NCBI GenBank assembly: GCA_045634325.1
Contig: JAZRAA010000027.1
Location: 1 to 13,058 of the forward strand
Source of the DNA: URNF01 sp045634325
GTDB taxonomy: Bacteria; Bacillota; Clostridia; Oscillospirales; Acutalibacteraceae
Length of the DNA: 13,058 nt
Direction of reading: 5' to 3'
The position numbers were made by a program, and so were the translations under genes. The notes beneath the pieces were generated by a model. That model did not search any database. It was not told the origin of the DNA and was given only the letters and a program-made list of their open reading frames with translations. The stretch's first letter is position 1, and the number at the start of each line of letters is the position of its first letter. Below, piece after piece: positions 1 to 6,357 of this stretch.

Positions 1-10
1 TGGAGAGCGG

Positions 11-343
11 GTGTACGAAATCACGGAAAAGGAATGGTTGCGCGATTCACGCGACAAACTGTTTTCCACGTTCCCACACTGCCAATATCCGTTTTGGGAA
101 AACGACGGCAAAGACTGTCCGTGCGCTGAAAGAACGTGGCCTGTCCATTGTAAGGCCTGCGAGTATTACCGCCCTAACTCGGAGAAATTTTGCGGGCGCC
201 CGTATAACAACAACGCGGAATATAATATCCGCGCAAAGTTGTTTCAACATAGCGACATTCCGAATTTTGGCGAAACCGTCTTTCTGACAGCGCAAGAGGC
301 GGAGGCCGCGCTGAAAGCAATGGAGGCGAGAGATGGCGCGTAA
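11..343 (+). CDS. Cysteine-rich small phage protein, unknown function
   Basis: 110 aa from a GTG start. I do not recognise a named family. It has six cysteines (C24, C36, C38, C47, C50, C61), with CxC and CxxC pairs in the first half that could bind a metal. It ends in a helical stretch, GETVFLTAQEAEAALKAM, which resembles the C-terminal tails of many small Gram-positive phage proteins. The GTG has a GGAG five bases upstream, so it is a plausible start, but the frame is open to the window edge and the protein could begin earlier. Its end overlaps the next gene by 11 bases, indicating translational coupling. Confidence 0.7.
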   Translation: MYEITEKEWLRDSRDKLFSTFPHCQYPFWENDGKDCPCAERTWPVHCKACEYYRPNSEKFCGRPYNNNAEYNIRAKLFQHSDIPNFGETVFLTAQEAEAALKAMEARDGA

Positions 344-557
344 CATGTATCCGGGGTATTGCTACTGTTGCGGCGCGTATACCCCCGCTGGATACGGGCA
401 TTTTGAGAAAATCCACTATCCCGCTGACGGCGTAAAATGGCGCGTCAAGTGCGTCAAATGCGCGTCTGGACGTATCGTCAAGGAAACGGACAGGGAAGTT
501 AAGCGGGCGCGTAAAAAGGCCCGTCAGAGGGAAAAAGCAATGGAGGTGAAAGCATGA
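333..557 (+). CDS. Small putative zinc-binding basic protein
   Basis: 74 aa, unrecognised. Cysteines C10, C12/C13 and the pair C40-x-x-C43 could form one four-cysteine zinc site. The last 25 residues are very rich in Lys and Arg and probably helical, which suits nucleic-acid binding, but that is inference. The ATG has GGAGG six bases upstream and overlaps the end of the previous gene. The gene ends in an ATGA overlap with the next one, so all three first genes are probably translated as a coupled unit. A second ATG four codons in (345) is less well placed for the ribosome binding site. Confidence 0.72.
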   Translation: MARNMYPGYCYCCGAYTPAGYGHFEKIHYPADGVKWRVKCVKCASGRIVKETDREVKRARKKARQREKAMEVKA

Positions 558-754
558 AGCTGTACGGAGTGTTTGAGACCTATAGCGACCTTGACGGGGA
601 AAAGCACGAATACTGTCATGGCGTGTTTTCGACCTATGAAAAAGCGTTAGAGGCCAGTAAGCGCGTCCAATCTATCCCGTATGCCCCGTATGATGGAGAC
701 GGCGCGGATGTGGAAGAATTGACCGCTGACGCTCTCCGCGGTTATCATTATTAG
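554..754 (+). CDS. Small hypothetical phage protein
   Basis: 66 aa, no recognised domain. The sequence reads like a small alpha/beta fold: an N-terminal strand (KLYGVFETY), a loop rich in charged residues, a helix around residues 27-39 (STYEKALEASKRV), and an acidic tail. The start overlaps the previous stop (ATGA) and is preceded by GGAGGTGAAAGC, a strong ribosome binding site. Nothing in the neighbourhood assigns a job beyond membership of the early accessory cluster. Confidence 0.68.
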   Translation: MKLYGVFETYSDLDGEKHEYCHGVFSTYEKALEASKRVQSIPYAPYDGDGADVEELTADALRGYHY

Positions 755-765
755 GAGGCGAAAGC

Positions 766-1311
766 ATGAGTATTTTAGAGAAAGAACTTGCAATTTCCGG
801 CAAACTCGAACGCGGCGAAGAGCTGACAGAAAGTGAAATCACTTACTTTCTGGCTTGCATGGGCGAACCCGTATCGGAAGAAGAGGGCGAACGCCACCGC
901 TGGACAGAGGAAGTCCATACCGTGACGCGACTTAACGGCAAGCTGTACGCCGTGGATTGGGAGCGTGGACTGACGGAGAACAATGAAAATGAGTATCCGA
1001 ACCAGCCCTATGAAGTTCCTAACAGCGACATTCCGAAACCAACGTTGTATCTCTACGCTCTAACGCAAGAGGAAAACTTGTCCGGTTTAGGCCATTTCGA
1101 CGCATGTATTGTGTGTGCCCAATCGGAGGATGAAGCAAAGCTCATTCATCCAGACGGGCGGCTAATATGGGACTATGAGGAGCCGGAGCCGTGGCGGGCA
1201 TGGGCGGAAAGCCCTGAATATGTCCGCTGTAAGCTAATCGGAACGGCGGCGGAAGGAATCGAAAAGGGCGTTTTCATGGCGCGATATATTCCTTGCGAGG
1301 TTGATGACTGA
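766..1311 (+). CDS. Conserved phage protein of unknown function
   Basis: 181 aa. The middle part (about 44-85), with HRWTEEVHTV followed by a W..GLTE..ENE..NQPYEV pattern, and the C-terminal part (about 93-173), with LYLYALTQEEN, CIVCAQSEDEA, IHPDG and a KGVFMARY ending, match my recollection of an orphan family common in phages of Firmicutes. No function is known to me. The C-terminal half looks like an alpha/beta domain. There are no membrane segments. An AGGAGG lies seven bases before the ATG, about as strong a ribosome binding site as possible. It sits between two small orphans and the DUF488 gene, all on the same strand. Confidence 0.8.
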   Translation: MSILEKELAISGKLERGEELTESEITYFLACMGEPVSEEEGERHRWTEEVHTVTRLNGKLYAVDWERGLTENNENEYPNQPYEVPNSDIPKPTLYLYALTQEENLSGLGHFDACIVCAQSEDEAKLIHPDGRLIWDYEEPEPWRAWAESPEYVRCKLIGTAAEGIEKGVFMARYIPCEVDD

Positions 1312-1344
1312 ACGCGCAGAGCGACAAACGGAGGCATAGAGACA

Positions 1345-1758
1345 ATGAAAATCTACACGTCATACTTTGCCCGGATAGACCAACTCCGCGCCGCTGGAAT
1401 CATGCCCATAGCGATTTCCCGGAGCGTCCCTAAATGGGCGCGTGGAATGGCGTGGTTCCCGCAACTTGCGCCGAAAGCGGATATTCTGGAACGCTACCGC
1501 GCCGACCATGACGAGGCGGCGTACATCCGGGAATATATCCCGCGTGTTCTTGGGCGTCTTAACGTTGCGGACGTTGCGCGTCAGCTTTCGGAAATATCCG
1601 GCGGCAGAGACGTTGCCATGTGTTGCTACGAGAAACCCGGCGCATTCTGCCACCGCCACATTGTGGCGGACTGGTTGGACGCGAACGGCTTCCAGTGCGC
1701 GGAATGGGAGCCGCAAGGTTCTTTCGTGACGATGAGGCAAGAAACGCTATGGGCGTAA
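1345..1758 (+). CDS. DUF488 family protein
   Basis: 137 aa. The signature is the C-terminal CYEKPGAFCHRHIVADWL at residues 94-111, matching the conserved cysteine/CHRH block of the DUF488 family, whose biochemical role is not established to my knowledge. The N-terminus (IYTSYFARIDQL... PIAISRSVPKW) matches phage versions of this family. Length is about normal. A GGAGG ten bases upstream supports the ATG. Its last 10 bases overlap the start of the DNA methyltransferase gene, so the two are probably co-translated. A link to DNA modification is suggested only by this coupling. Confidence 0.82.
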   Translation: MKIYTSYFARIDQLRAAGIMPIAISRSVPKWARGMAWFPQLAPKADILERYRADHDEAAYIREYIPRVLGRLNVADVARQLSEISGGRDVAMCCYEKPGAFCHRHIVADWLDANGFQCAEWEPQGSFVTMRQETLWA

Positions 1759-2537
1759 AATGCGAGCTTATTCACGATAATTTTGAAAATGCCCGCGTCT
1801 ACCAGATTCCACGGGCGCAACTGATTATAGCGGACATTCCGTATAATCTTGGAAACGCGGCTTTTGCGAGCAATCCGCAATGGTGGATTGACGGCGACGT
1901 GAACAACGGCGCGTCAGAGAAAGCCGGGAAAGCGTTCTTTCGGAGCGATTACAGCTTTAACATTATCAACTTTTTTGATTTCTGCGTCCGTCTGTTGCGT
2001 AAGGAACCGAAAGAGCGCGGACAAGCCCCTTGCATGATAGTATTCTGCGCCTTCCAGCAAATCCCGACCGTCATTGAGAACGCGGAGCGCAAAGGATTCA
2101 AGCATTATCAGCAAATCGTATTCGTCAAGAACTATTCGCCGCAAGTCCTGAAAGCGAATATGAGGCTTTGCGGCGCGACGGAATACGCGTTGCTTTTGTA
2201 TCGTGACAAACTGCCAAAATTCAACAACGGCGGGCAGATGTTCTTTGATTGGTTTCTCTGGCAGAGAGATACAAAGGATGTCCCCAAATTACACCCGACG
2301 CAAAAGCCCGTGAATCTATTAAAACAGCTTATCCAGCTATACACCGACCCCGGCGACGTGGTAATAGACCCGTGCGCTGGGAGCGGTTCAACCTTGCGGG
2401 CGGCATACGAGTTAGGCCGCAACGCATACGGATTTGAGATTGACCGTGAAATGTGCCGCAAAGCTAAGGCGTCCATGCTGTCCGGTATGGGAGAGTACAA
2501 GCCGGAAGCGGCGGCGGAACAGGTAACGCTTTTTTGA
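1749..2537 (+). CDS. DNA (N6-adenine or N4-cytosine) methyltransferase, beta-class
   Basis: 262 aa, taking the ATG at 1749. An in-frame ATG at 1620 would lie deep inside the DUF488 gene and is unlikely. Motif IV comes first (DIPYNLG, residues 29-35), then a target-recognition region, then HPTQKPVNLL and the S-adenosylmethionine-binding motif I (DPCAGSGST, 207-215). The order IV-TRD-I defines the beta class of amino-methyltransferases. The expected DPPY catalytic loop reads DIPY here, keeping Asp, the second Pro and Tyr. It would methylate a specific DNA site, either to protect phage DNA from host restriction or as an orphan modifier. No restriction partner is visible. The target sequence cannot be read from the protein. 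Confidence 0.92.
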   Translation: MGVKCELIHDNFENARVYQIPRAQLIIADIPYNLGNAAFASNPQWWIDGDVNNGASEKAGKAFFRSDYSFNIINFFDFCVRLLRKEPKERGQAPCMIVFCAFQQIPTVIENAERKGFKHYQQIVFVKNYSPQVLKANMRLCGATEYALLLYRDKLPKFNNGGQMFFDWFLWQRDTKDVPKLHPTQKPVNLLKQLIQLYTDPGDVVIDPCAGSGSTLRAAYELGRNAYGFEIDREMCRKAKASMLSGMGEYKPEAAAEQVTLF

Positions 2538-2564
2538 GAGGCAGAACAAGGGAGTGGAAAGAGA

Positions 2565-2936
2565 ATGACAGACAAAGAACGCCTTATTTTGGCGATGAAT
2601 GCCGGAGCCAGCGCGTTAGAAACGCACAAAGCCGCCGAATCAATGACGTATTGCAAGCGTAGCGGCGGCGAGTTCAAAACGGAACACGCTATCAAATATC
2701 TAGACGCCGCAAAGATACTCCGCGAGGAAGCGGCGCGACTGGCGTGTGATGAAGGCACGGTTGATAACATCCGCTGTCCGTTTTGCGGAGAGTTGTTCGA
2801 CGGAAATGACGCTACAAATTATGACACTTCTTGCGAATACGCTGATTGCCCACATTGCGGTGAGCATGTACACTTTTTGCAAAGTGTGACATACACGATA
2901 CTCACGGATAGCGTGCAGGAAGAAAACCCGCCGTAA
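2565..2936 (+). CDS. Small protein with C-terminal zinc ribbon
   Basis: 123 aa, unrecognised family. Residues 1-60 are predicted helical (ERLILAMNAGASALETHKAAE, then IKYLDAAKILREEAARL). Residues 71-98 contain CPFC and CPHC, a classic two-knuckle zinc ribbon, with C90 as an extra cysteine. It follows the methyltransferase by 27 bases with GGGAG and GGAAAGAG upstream of the ATG, so it is likely the last gene of that operon, followed by a possible terminator. A nucleic-acid or protein-binding role is a guess from the ribbon. Confidence 0.75.
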   Translation: MTDKERLILAMNAGASALETHKAAESMTYCKRSGGEFKTEHAIKYLDAAKILREEAARLACDEGTVDNIRCPFCGELFDGNDATNYDTSCEYADCPHCGEHVHFLQSVTYTILTDSVQEENPP

Positions 2937-2957
2937 ACGCCCATAGAAACGCCTTGA

Positions 2958-2984
2958 CGCGCTTTCTATAGCGCGGCATTTTTT
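2958..2984 (+). terminator. Possible intrinsic terminator with competing hairpin
   Basis: CGCGC (2958-2962) pairs with GCGCG (2971-2975) around an eight-base loop, followed after three bases by six T (2979-2984). The stem is short but all G-C. It lies just after the zinc-ribbon gene and would end the methyltransferase operon. The same bases can instead join an upstream hairpin: ATAGAAACGC (2943-2952) pairs with GCG-c-TTTCTAT (2959-2969) with a single bulged C. The two hairpins exclude each other. Confidence 0.5.
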
Positions 2985-3046
2985 GAGATATACCCGCGAA
3001 TGGAAACGCGTCAGGCGGCACTTATACGCTAATTTGGAGGGTATAA

Positions 3047-3232
3047 ATGAACGGCAACAAAATCAAGTCCGCGCTGGAACTCATGCAACAAGTCTGCGTG
3101 GCGAATCAATGCGACACGTGCCCGCTTTCCTATTTCGGCGGCGTGTGCGTCTTTTGCAGGGGCGATGTTCCGTCGGATTGGAAGATTGGCGCGTTGGAGC
3201 GGCTTTACAAGTGTGGAGGCGATTCAATATGA
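3047..3232 (+). CDS. Small cysteine-rich protein
   Basis: 61 aa, unrecognised. Seven cysteines, including C-x-x-x-x-C-x-x-C (VCVANQCDTC) and CVFC, could form a small metal or disulfide knot. The ATG is preceded by TTTGGAGGGTATAA, the same GGAGGGTATAA block that precedes the replisome organizer at 7045. It ends in an ATGA overlap with the putative lipoprotein gene, so the two are coupled. Confidence 0.68.
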   Translation: MNGNKIKSALELMQQVCVANQCDTCPLSYFGGVCVFCRGDVPSDWKIGALERLYKCGGDSI

Positions 3233-3492
3233 GCGGTAAGGTAAAAGGCGGATTGATTGCCGCTGGCATTGTTGCTTGCATTATCGCGGCGGCGTTGTCC
3301 AGTTGCAACCGTCAACAGATTGATTTGACGTACAAGTATGACCGGGCGATTATTGCGCTTCCCGATGGCACGGTTATAGAGGGCAAAGTGACTTCTTGGC
3401 GCGACTATGAGGACGGCGACCAGATTCAAGTCAAAGTCAACGGCAAGACCTACCTTGTCCATTCATCCAATGTCGCACTGATTGCGGAGTAA
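3229..3492 (+). CDS. Putative small lipoprotein or membrane-anchored protein
   Basis: 87 aa. The start is taken at the ATG overlapping the previous stop (ATGA). A longer reading in the same frame from 2983 would overlap the upstream gene and lacks a ribosome binding site. Residues 7-25 are hydrophobic after a basic SGKVK N-terminus, and end in LSSC with C26 as a plausible lipobox cysteine; a plain membrane anchor is the alternative. The rest (ALPDGTVIEGKV... DYEDGDQIQVKVNGKTYLVHSSNV) looks like a small beta barrel found in phage and plasmid proteins of Firmicutes, function unknown to me. A surface role such as superinfection exclusion is possible but unsupported. Confidence 0.75.
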   Translation: MSGKVKGGLIAAGIVACIIAAALSSCNRQQIDLTYKYDRAIIALPDGTVIEGKVTSWRDYEDGDQIQVKVNGKTYLVHSSNVALIAE

Positions 3493-3502
3493 TGAGCGCA
3501 AA

Positions 3503-3570
3503 GCCGGACGCAAGTCCGGCGCATATGGGAGAACGGCAGGCCGCGTTCCGGTTCGAGACCGGATTCTCCC
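3503..3570 (+). ncRNA. Structured RNA element, copy 1 (tRNA-top-half-like)
   Basis: The 111-bp gap before the next gene holds two adjacent structures. First, GCCGGAC (3503-3509) pairs with GTCCGGC (3514-3520) around a GCAA tetraloop. Second, GGGAGAA (3527-3533) pairs with TTCTCCC (3564-3570). Inside it, TCCGG (3547-3551) pairs with CCGGA (3559-3563) around a seven-base loop, TTCGAGA. The inner hairpin abuts the outer helix directly, exactly as a T-arm abuts an acceptor stem, and the loop has the TTCGA of a T-loop. D and anticodon arms are replaced by 13 bases and there is no CCA end, so it is not a working tRNA. No T-run follows, so it is not a terminator. It may instead act as a 5' leader of the gene at 3604. 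Confidence 0.45.
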
Positions 3571-3603
3571 ACGCCGCAAAGCGGATTGGAGGGACAAACA
3601 ACC

Positions 3604-3957
3604 ATGTACATTTACAGTCAGTGGGACAAAATGAACGAAAAAGGCGTCAAGGAGTTCCACGGTTTCTTGACGGAGCCGCAATTCTCCGAGCCGCGCAAAA
3701 TGCTGAATGCGGAGACATGGACGCTGGCAGTGAACTATCTGCAAGAAACCTATACCCTTTATCGCGGGCAGTATTGGCAGGGATTCCCCACGGGCGGCGG
3801 CGTTCTTGTCGGAAAGGGAACGGATACGCCCGACACGACTTACGCCAACTGGCCGGAATGGTTCGAGAACATTCTCTCCAAACACGGCCTGAAAGCATGG
3901 GAGCCGCCGGAAGGCTGGCAATGGCCTGAGTTCGTCCCGGATGAGGCGGCGTCATGA
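3604..3957 (+). CDS. Small tryptophan-rich hypothetical protein
   Basis: 117 aa, unrecognised. The ATG at 3604 is chosen because GGAGGG lies ten bases before it. An in-frame TTG at 3586 would place the ribosome binding site inside the coding region. The protein is soluble, with several Trp and Tyr and a C-terminal NWPEWFENILSKHG...WEPPEGWQWPEF segment. No catalytic motif is visible. It ends in an ATGA overlap with the triple zinc-ribbon gene. Its leader carries the structured element at 3503-3570. Confidence 0.68.
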   Translation: MYIYSQWDKMNEKGVKEFHGFLTEPQFSEPRKMLNAETWTLAVNYLQETYTLYRGQYWQGFPTGGGVLVGKGTDTPDTTYANWPEWFENILSKHGLKAWEPPEGWQWPEFVPDEAAS

Positions 3958-4433
3958 CTGACCGGAAGGCAAACGCTGACTATTACCGCGCAAATCAGCG
4001 TTGCGTAAGGTGTGGGCGGAAAGACGCTTTCACGCTAATCGGCAAAAGCCTTTGCGCGGACTGTACGGAAAAGGCGGCGCAAAACTCAACCCGGTACGGC
4101 AAAGAACACCTTGAAGAGCGCACAGCGTACAAGCGAGCATGGAGACAAAAGCGCAGGGAGGCCGGATTGTGCCCCCGTTGCGGAAAACCTGTTGACGGAG
4201 GCTATACCATTTGCAAGCGTTGCCGCGCAAAGGACAACGCCCGACGCGAAAAGAAGCGGCGCGAAATCGGTGTCAGTCCGTATTACATGAGAGACGAAAG
4301 CGTCTGCTGGACGTGCAAGAAACGTCCTGTGCTGAATGGGAAAAAGCTATGCCGCGAATGCTACGAAAAGAGCGTCAAGAGCATGGAGAAAGCCCGTCAA
4401 GCTGTGAAGGACAGGAGCCATTTTGCCAAATAG
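3954..4433 (+). CDS. Protein with three tandem four-cysteine zinc ribbons
   Basis: 159 aa. Three similar modules are visible: C17/C20...C34/C37, C73/C76...C87/C90 and C118/C121...C133/C136, each CxxC-N10-13-CxxC. The linkers are strongly basic and helical (KRAWRQKRREAG, DNARREKKRREIG). This layout suits nucleic-acid binding, as in phage-encoded zinc-finger proteins, but no named family is recognised. The ATG overlaps the previous stop. Regularly spaced modules suggest internal duplication. Confidence 0.78.
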   Translation: MTDRKANADYYRANQRCVRCGRKDAFTLIGKSLCADCTEKAAQNSTRYGKEHLEERTAYKRAWRQKRREAGLCPRCGKPVDGGYTICKRCRAKDNARREKKRREIGVSPYYMRDESVCWTCKKRPVLNGKKLCRECYEKSVKSMEKARQAVKDRSHFAK

Positions 4434-4458
4434 CGGCAAATCAGGAGGCGATAGAAAA

Positions 4459-4836
4459 ATGGGAATGGATTACAAATTCGCAGGGAGCGCAAGCTATCCG
4501 CGCTTTGACCGTGAAATTCAGGCTATCGCGGAGAAATTCGGCGGGAAGCTGTCGGAACGCTCTCAAAAGCGGCTGGACAATGACGGCGGAATCGACTATT
4601 GGTTTGGCTTTTTGAGCGGCGACCAGTCCGACGCGCCGAAGTTCATTTTCCCGGAAGGGACGGACGCAACGCTTTCGGCGTGGTTGAATAACCCGTATGA
4701 AGATATGGAGCCGGACGAAACGGCGCGAGTGTGGGAGCTTATTCGTCAGTACCCCGAAATCGAGGACATATCCGGGCAAATCTGGTATGAGCTTGAATCA
4801 CTCGTTGAACTTGGCGAAGGATGGAGCATTTGCTAA
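4459..4836 (+). CDS. Hypothetical phage protein
   Basis: 125 aa from the ATG at 4459, which follows AGGAGG by ten bases; a longer in-frame reading from 4423 lacks such a site. No named domain. It begins MGMDYKFAGSASYPRFDREI and continues as a mixed alpha/beta, acidic protein. The pattern FPEGTD...LSAWLNNPY resembles orphan phage proteins I have seen without a function. No membrane segments. Confidence 0.68.
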   Translation: MGMDYKFAGSASYPRFDREIQAIAEKFGGKLSERSQKRLDNDGGIDYWFGFLSGDQSDAPKFIFPEGTDATLSAWLNNPYEDMEPDETARVWELIRQYPEIEDISGQIWYELESLVELGEGWSIC

Positions 4837-4864
4837 ATCCAAAAGACGCGGGAAAGGTGTAAAT

Positions 4865-5197
4865 ATGTCTCAAACACTGTATCAACAGATGATGGAGACC
4901 GCCGTCAACGCTGGACTTGCGGTTATGCCGAAAGACAAGGCGGCAAAACTTCTGGCGGCTTGCTACGTGTACGGCGACGAACCGTTCACGCTGGGGAGCA
5001 AACTCAATACGGATACTATGCTTGCGGCGCGGATACTCAAAATTGAACCCGGCGTAATCCCGCCGCAAGAGAGCGCAAAGAAACTCAATCGCTACTATCG
5101 GGAAATCGTTCGCGCAAAGCCGGGAGAAATCCCCGCATGGCTTTCAGAACTCGGCGCGGAATATGGCGTCACGTTCACGCCGTATCGGAGGGAATAG
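4865..5197 (+). CDS. Hypothetical helical protein
   Basis: 110 aa, unrecognised. Mostly helical in appearance, with a segment (MPKDKAAKLLAACYVYGDEPFTL) followed by KKLNRYYREIVRAKPGEIPAWLSELGAEYG. Start at the ATG preceded by GGGAAAGGTG. It ends one base before the recombinase start codon and its tail contains that gene's ribosome binding site, so the two are linked in one transcript. Confidence 0.65.
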   Translation: MSQTLYQQMMETAVNAGLAVMPKDKAAKLLAACYVYGDEPFTLGSKLNTDTMLAARILKIEPGVIPPQESAKKLNRYYREIVRAKPGEIPAWLSELGAEYGVTFTPYRRE

Positions 5198-5198
5198 C

Positions 5199-5846
5199 AT
5201 GGTTTACGCTTATTTGCGCGTGTCTACCGGAAAGCAGGACGGCGACAATCAGCGCGTCGGCGTGGACGCGCTTGCAAAACATCTGAACCTTACGATTGAC
5301 GAGTACATTGACGATACGGGCGTAAGCGGAACGAAAGAGCCGGAAAAGCGCGAACTTGGAAAACTGCTGAACAAACTCCAATCCGGGGACGTGCTGTTAG
5401 CGGGGGAAATCTCCCGCTTAGGCCGGAGCCTGTTCATGGTCATGCGCATTCTGGAACACTGCATGAAAAACGGAATCCGCGTCTACACGGCGAAGGACGG
5501 CTACGAACTCGGCGACAACATCCAGTCAAAAGTTCTGGCGTTCGCGTTTGGACTGGCGGCGGAAATCGAACGCGACATGATTTCCAGACGAACGAAAGAA
5601 GCCCTTGCGAAACGAAAAGCGGACGGCGTTGTTTTGGGGCGTCCGGCAGGGAGCAAAAGCGGGCGCGTCAAATGCACGAGATACGCCGTTGCAATCCGTG
5701 ACGCGCTGGAAGCTGGAACGCCAAAAGCGCGGATTGCGCGGCAAATCGGCGTGAACAGAAACACGCTAAACGCATATCTGAAAACCCGATACGAGAAAGA
5801 CCTTGTATCGGCGTCGGGAAACGATTCAAGCTGTGGAGTGATTTGA
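5199..5846 (+). CDS. Small serine recombinase (Mpi-like DNA invertase/resolvase)
   Basis: 215 aa from the ATG at 5199, six bases after GGAGGG. The N-terminal catalytic domain opens YAYLRVSTGKQ, with S9 as the predicted nucleophile and R7 beside it. SRLGR at 72-76 supplies two more catalytic arginines. NIQSKVLAFAFGLAAEIERD (107-126) is the dimerisation helix region. LGRP (147-150) ends the linker, and a helix-turn-helix lies at about 176-196. It resembles the Mpi-type invertases that flip promoters, more than the large serine integrases. It would cut and rejoin two short crossover sites by a 5'-phosphoserine mechanism. I found no convincing invertible segment in the window. The stop overlaps the next gene by one base (TGATG). 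Confidence 0.9.
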   Translation: MVYAYLRVSTGKQDGDNQRVGVDALAKHLNLTIDEYIDDTGVSGTKEPEKRELGKLLNKLQSGDVLLAGEISRLGRSLFMVMRILEHCMKNGIRVYTAKDGYELGDNIQSKVLAFAFGLAAEIERDMISRRTKEALAKRKADGVVLGRPAGSKSGRVKCTRYAVAIRDALEAGTPKARIARQIGVNRNTLNAYLKTRYEKDLVSASGNDSSCGVI

Positions 5847-6289
5847 TGGACAATCACGCTGATTTCATGCCGCTCTACCGTGAGGGGCTATCGGACGCCG
5901 AAATTGGGCGGCGGCTTTTCTGGTCTGCCGGAACGGTATCATCTTGGCGGGCAAAAAACGGACTTCCGGCAAACAAACACAAACTACGTGCGCCGCGAAA
6001 AACAAATCCGAATCGCATTAACTCGAACTCGGAGAAAATGCGGAATTTGCACAAATCAGGCCTTTTGAATGCGGAAATCGCCGAACAATTAAACATCTCC
6101 GTCAGCTATGTCAGAGCATGGCTATCCAGACAAGGCCTGAAAGCGAACCGAATCAGCGACAAACAGTTTAGCCGCTATCAGGAGCTTTACGAGAAATTCA
6201 AGAACGATAGCGAAATAGCGGAAATTTGCGGCGTTACGCCGTCCGCTGTGGCGCATTGGCGAAGAAAGCGGAATCTCCCAATAGTATAG
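5846..6289 (+). CDS. DNA-binding protein with three helix-turn-helix repeats
   Basis: 147 aa made of three similar modules at about 10-42, 67-100 and 115-147. Each has the pattern (L)Y/H-x-x-G/K-x-x-x-(A/S)EI-(x)n-S/T-x-x-x-V-x-x-W-x-x-(R/K)-x-(G/N)-LP/K, for example DAEIGRRLFWSAGTVSSWR, NAEIAEQLNISVSYVRAWL and DSEIAEICGVTPSAVAHWR. This resembles resolvase-tail or transposase-type HTH units that read DNA in series. The ATG overlaps the recombinase stop, so they are made together. It could be a recombination directionality or accessory factor, or a repressor of the promoter that starts 34 bases after it. Neither is proven. Confidence 0.82.
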   Translation: MDNHADFMPLYREGLSDAEIGRRLFWSAGTVSSWRAKNGLPANKHKLRAPRKTNPNRINSNSEKMRNLHKSGLLNAEIAEQLNISVSYVRAWLSRQGLKANRISDKQFSRYQELYEKFKNDSEIAEICGVTPSAVAHWRRKRNLPIV

Positions 6290-6322
6290 CGGGAATCCGC
6301 CGCAAAGCGGCAAAATTAACCC

Positions 6323-6351
6323 TTGACAAAACAACGAACCTGTGCTATACT
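6323..6351 (+). promoter_or_regulatory. Strong sigma-70 promoter
   Basis: TTGACA (6323-6328), 17 bases, then TATACT (6346-6351): a perfect -35, an ideal spacer and a five-of-six -10. The predicted start of transcription is A6358. Just upstream, GCCGC-AAA-GCGGC (6299-6311) is an inverted repeat that could be an operator. The promoter would drive the structured RNA at 6358-6530 and, by read-through, the 63-aa gene and the replication operon. Confidence 0.88.
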
Positions 6352-6357
6352 GTCAAT

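Noticed and set aside
1620..1748. Longer N-terminus for the methyltransferase from the ATG at 1620
   Set aside because: It would overlap the DUF488 gene by 139 bases, and family members begin near residue 1 of the 1749 start.
2983..3228. 169-aa reading frame covering the putative lipoprotein with a long N-terminal extension
   Set aside because: The extension overlaps the small cysteine-rich gene in another frame and has no ribosome binding site. The ATGA overlap at 3229 explains the start.
3510..3580. Intrinsic terminator in the gap 3493-3603
   Set aside because: The hairpins are strong but no T-run follows either of them.
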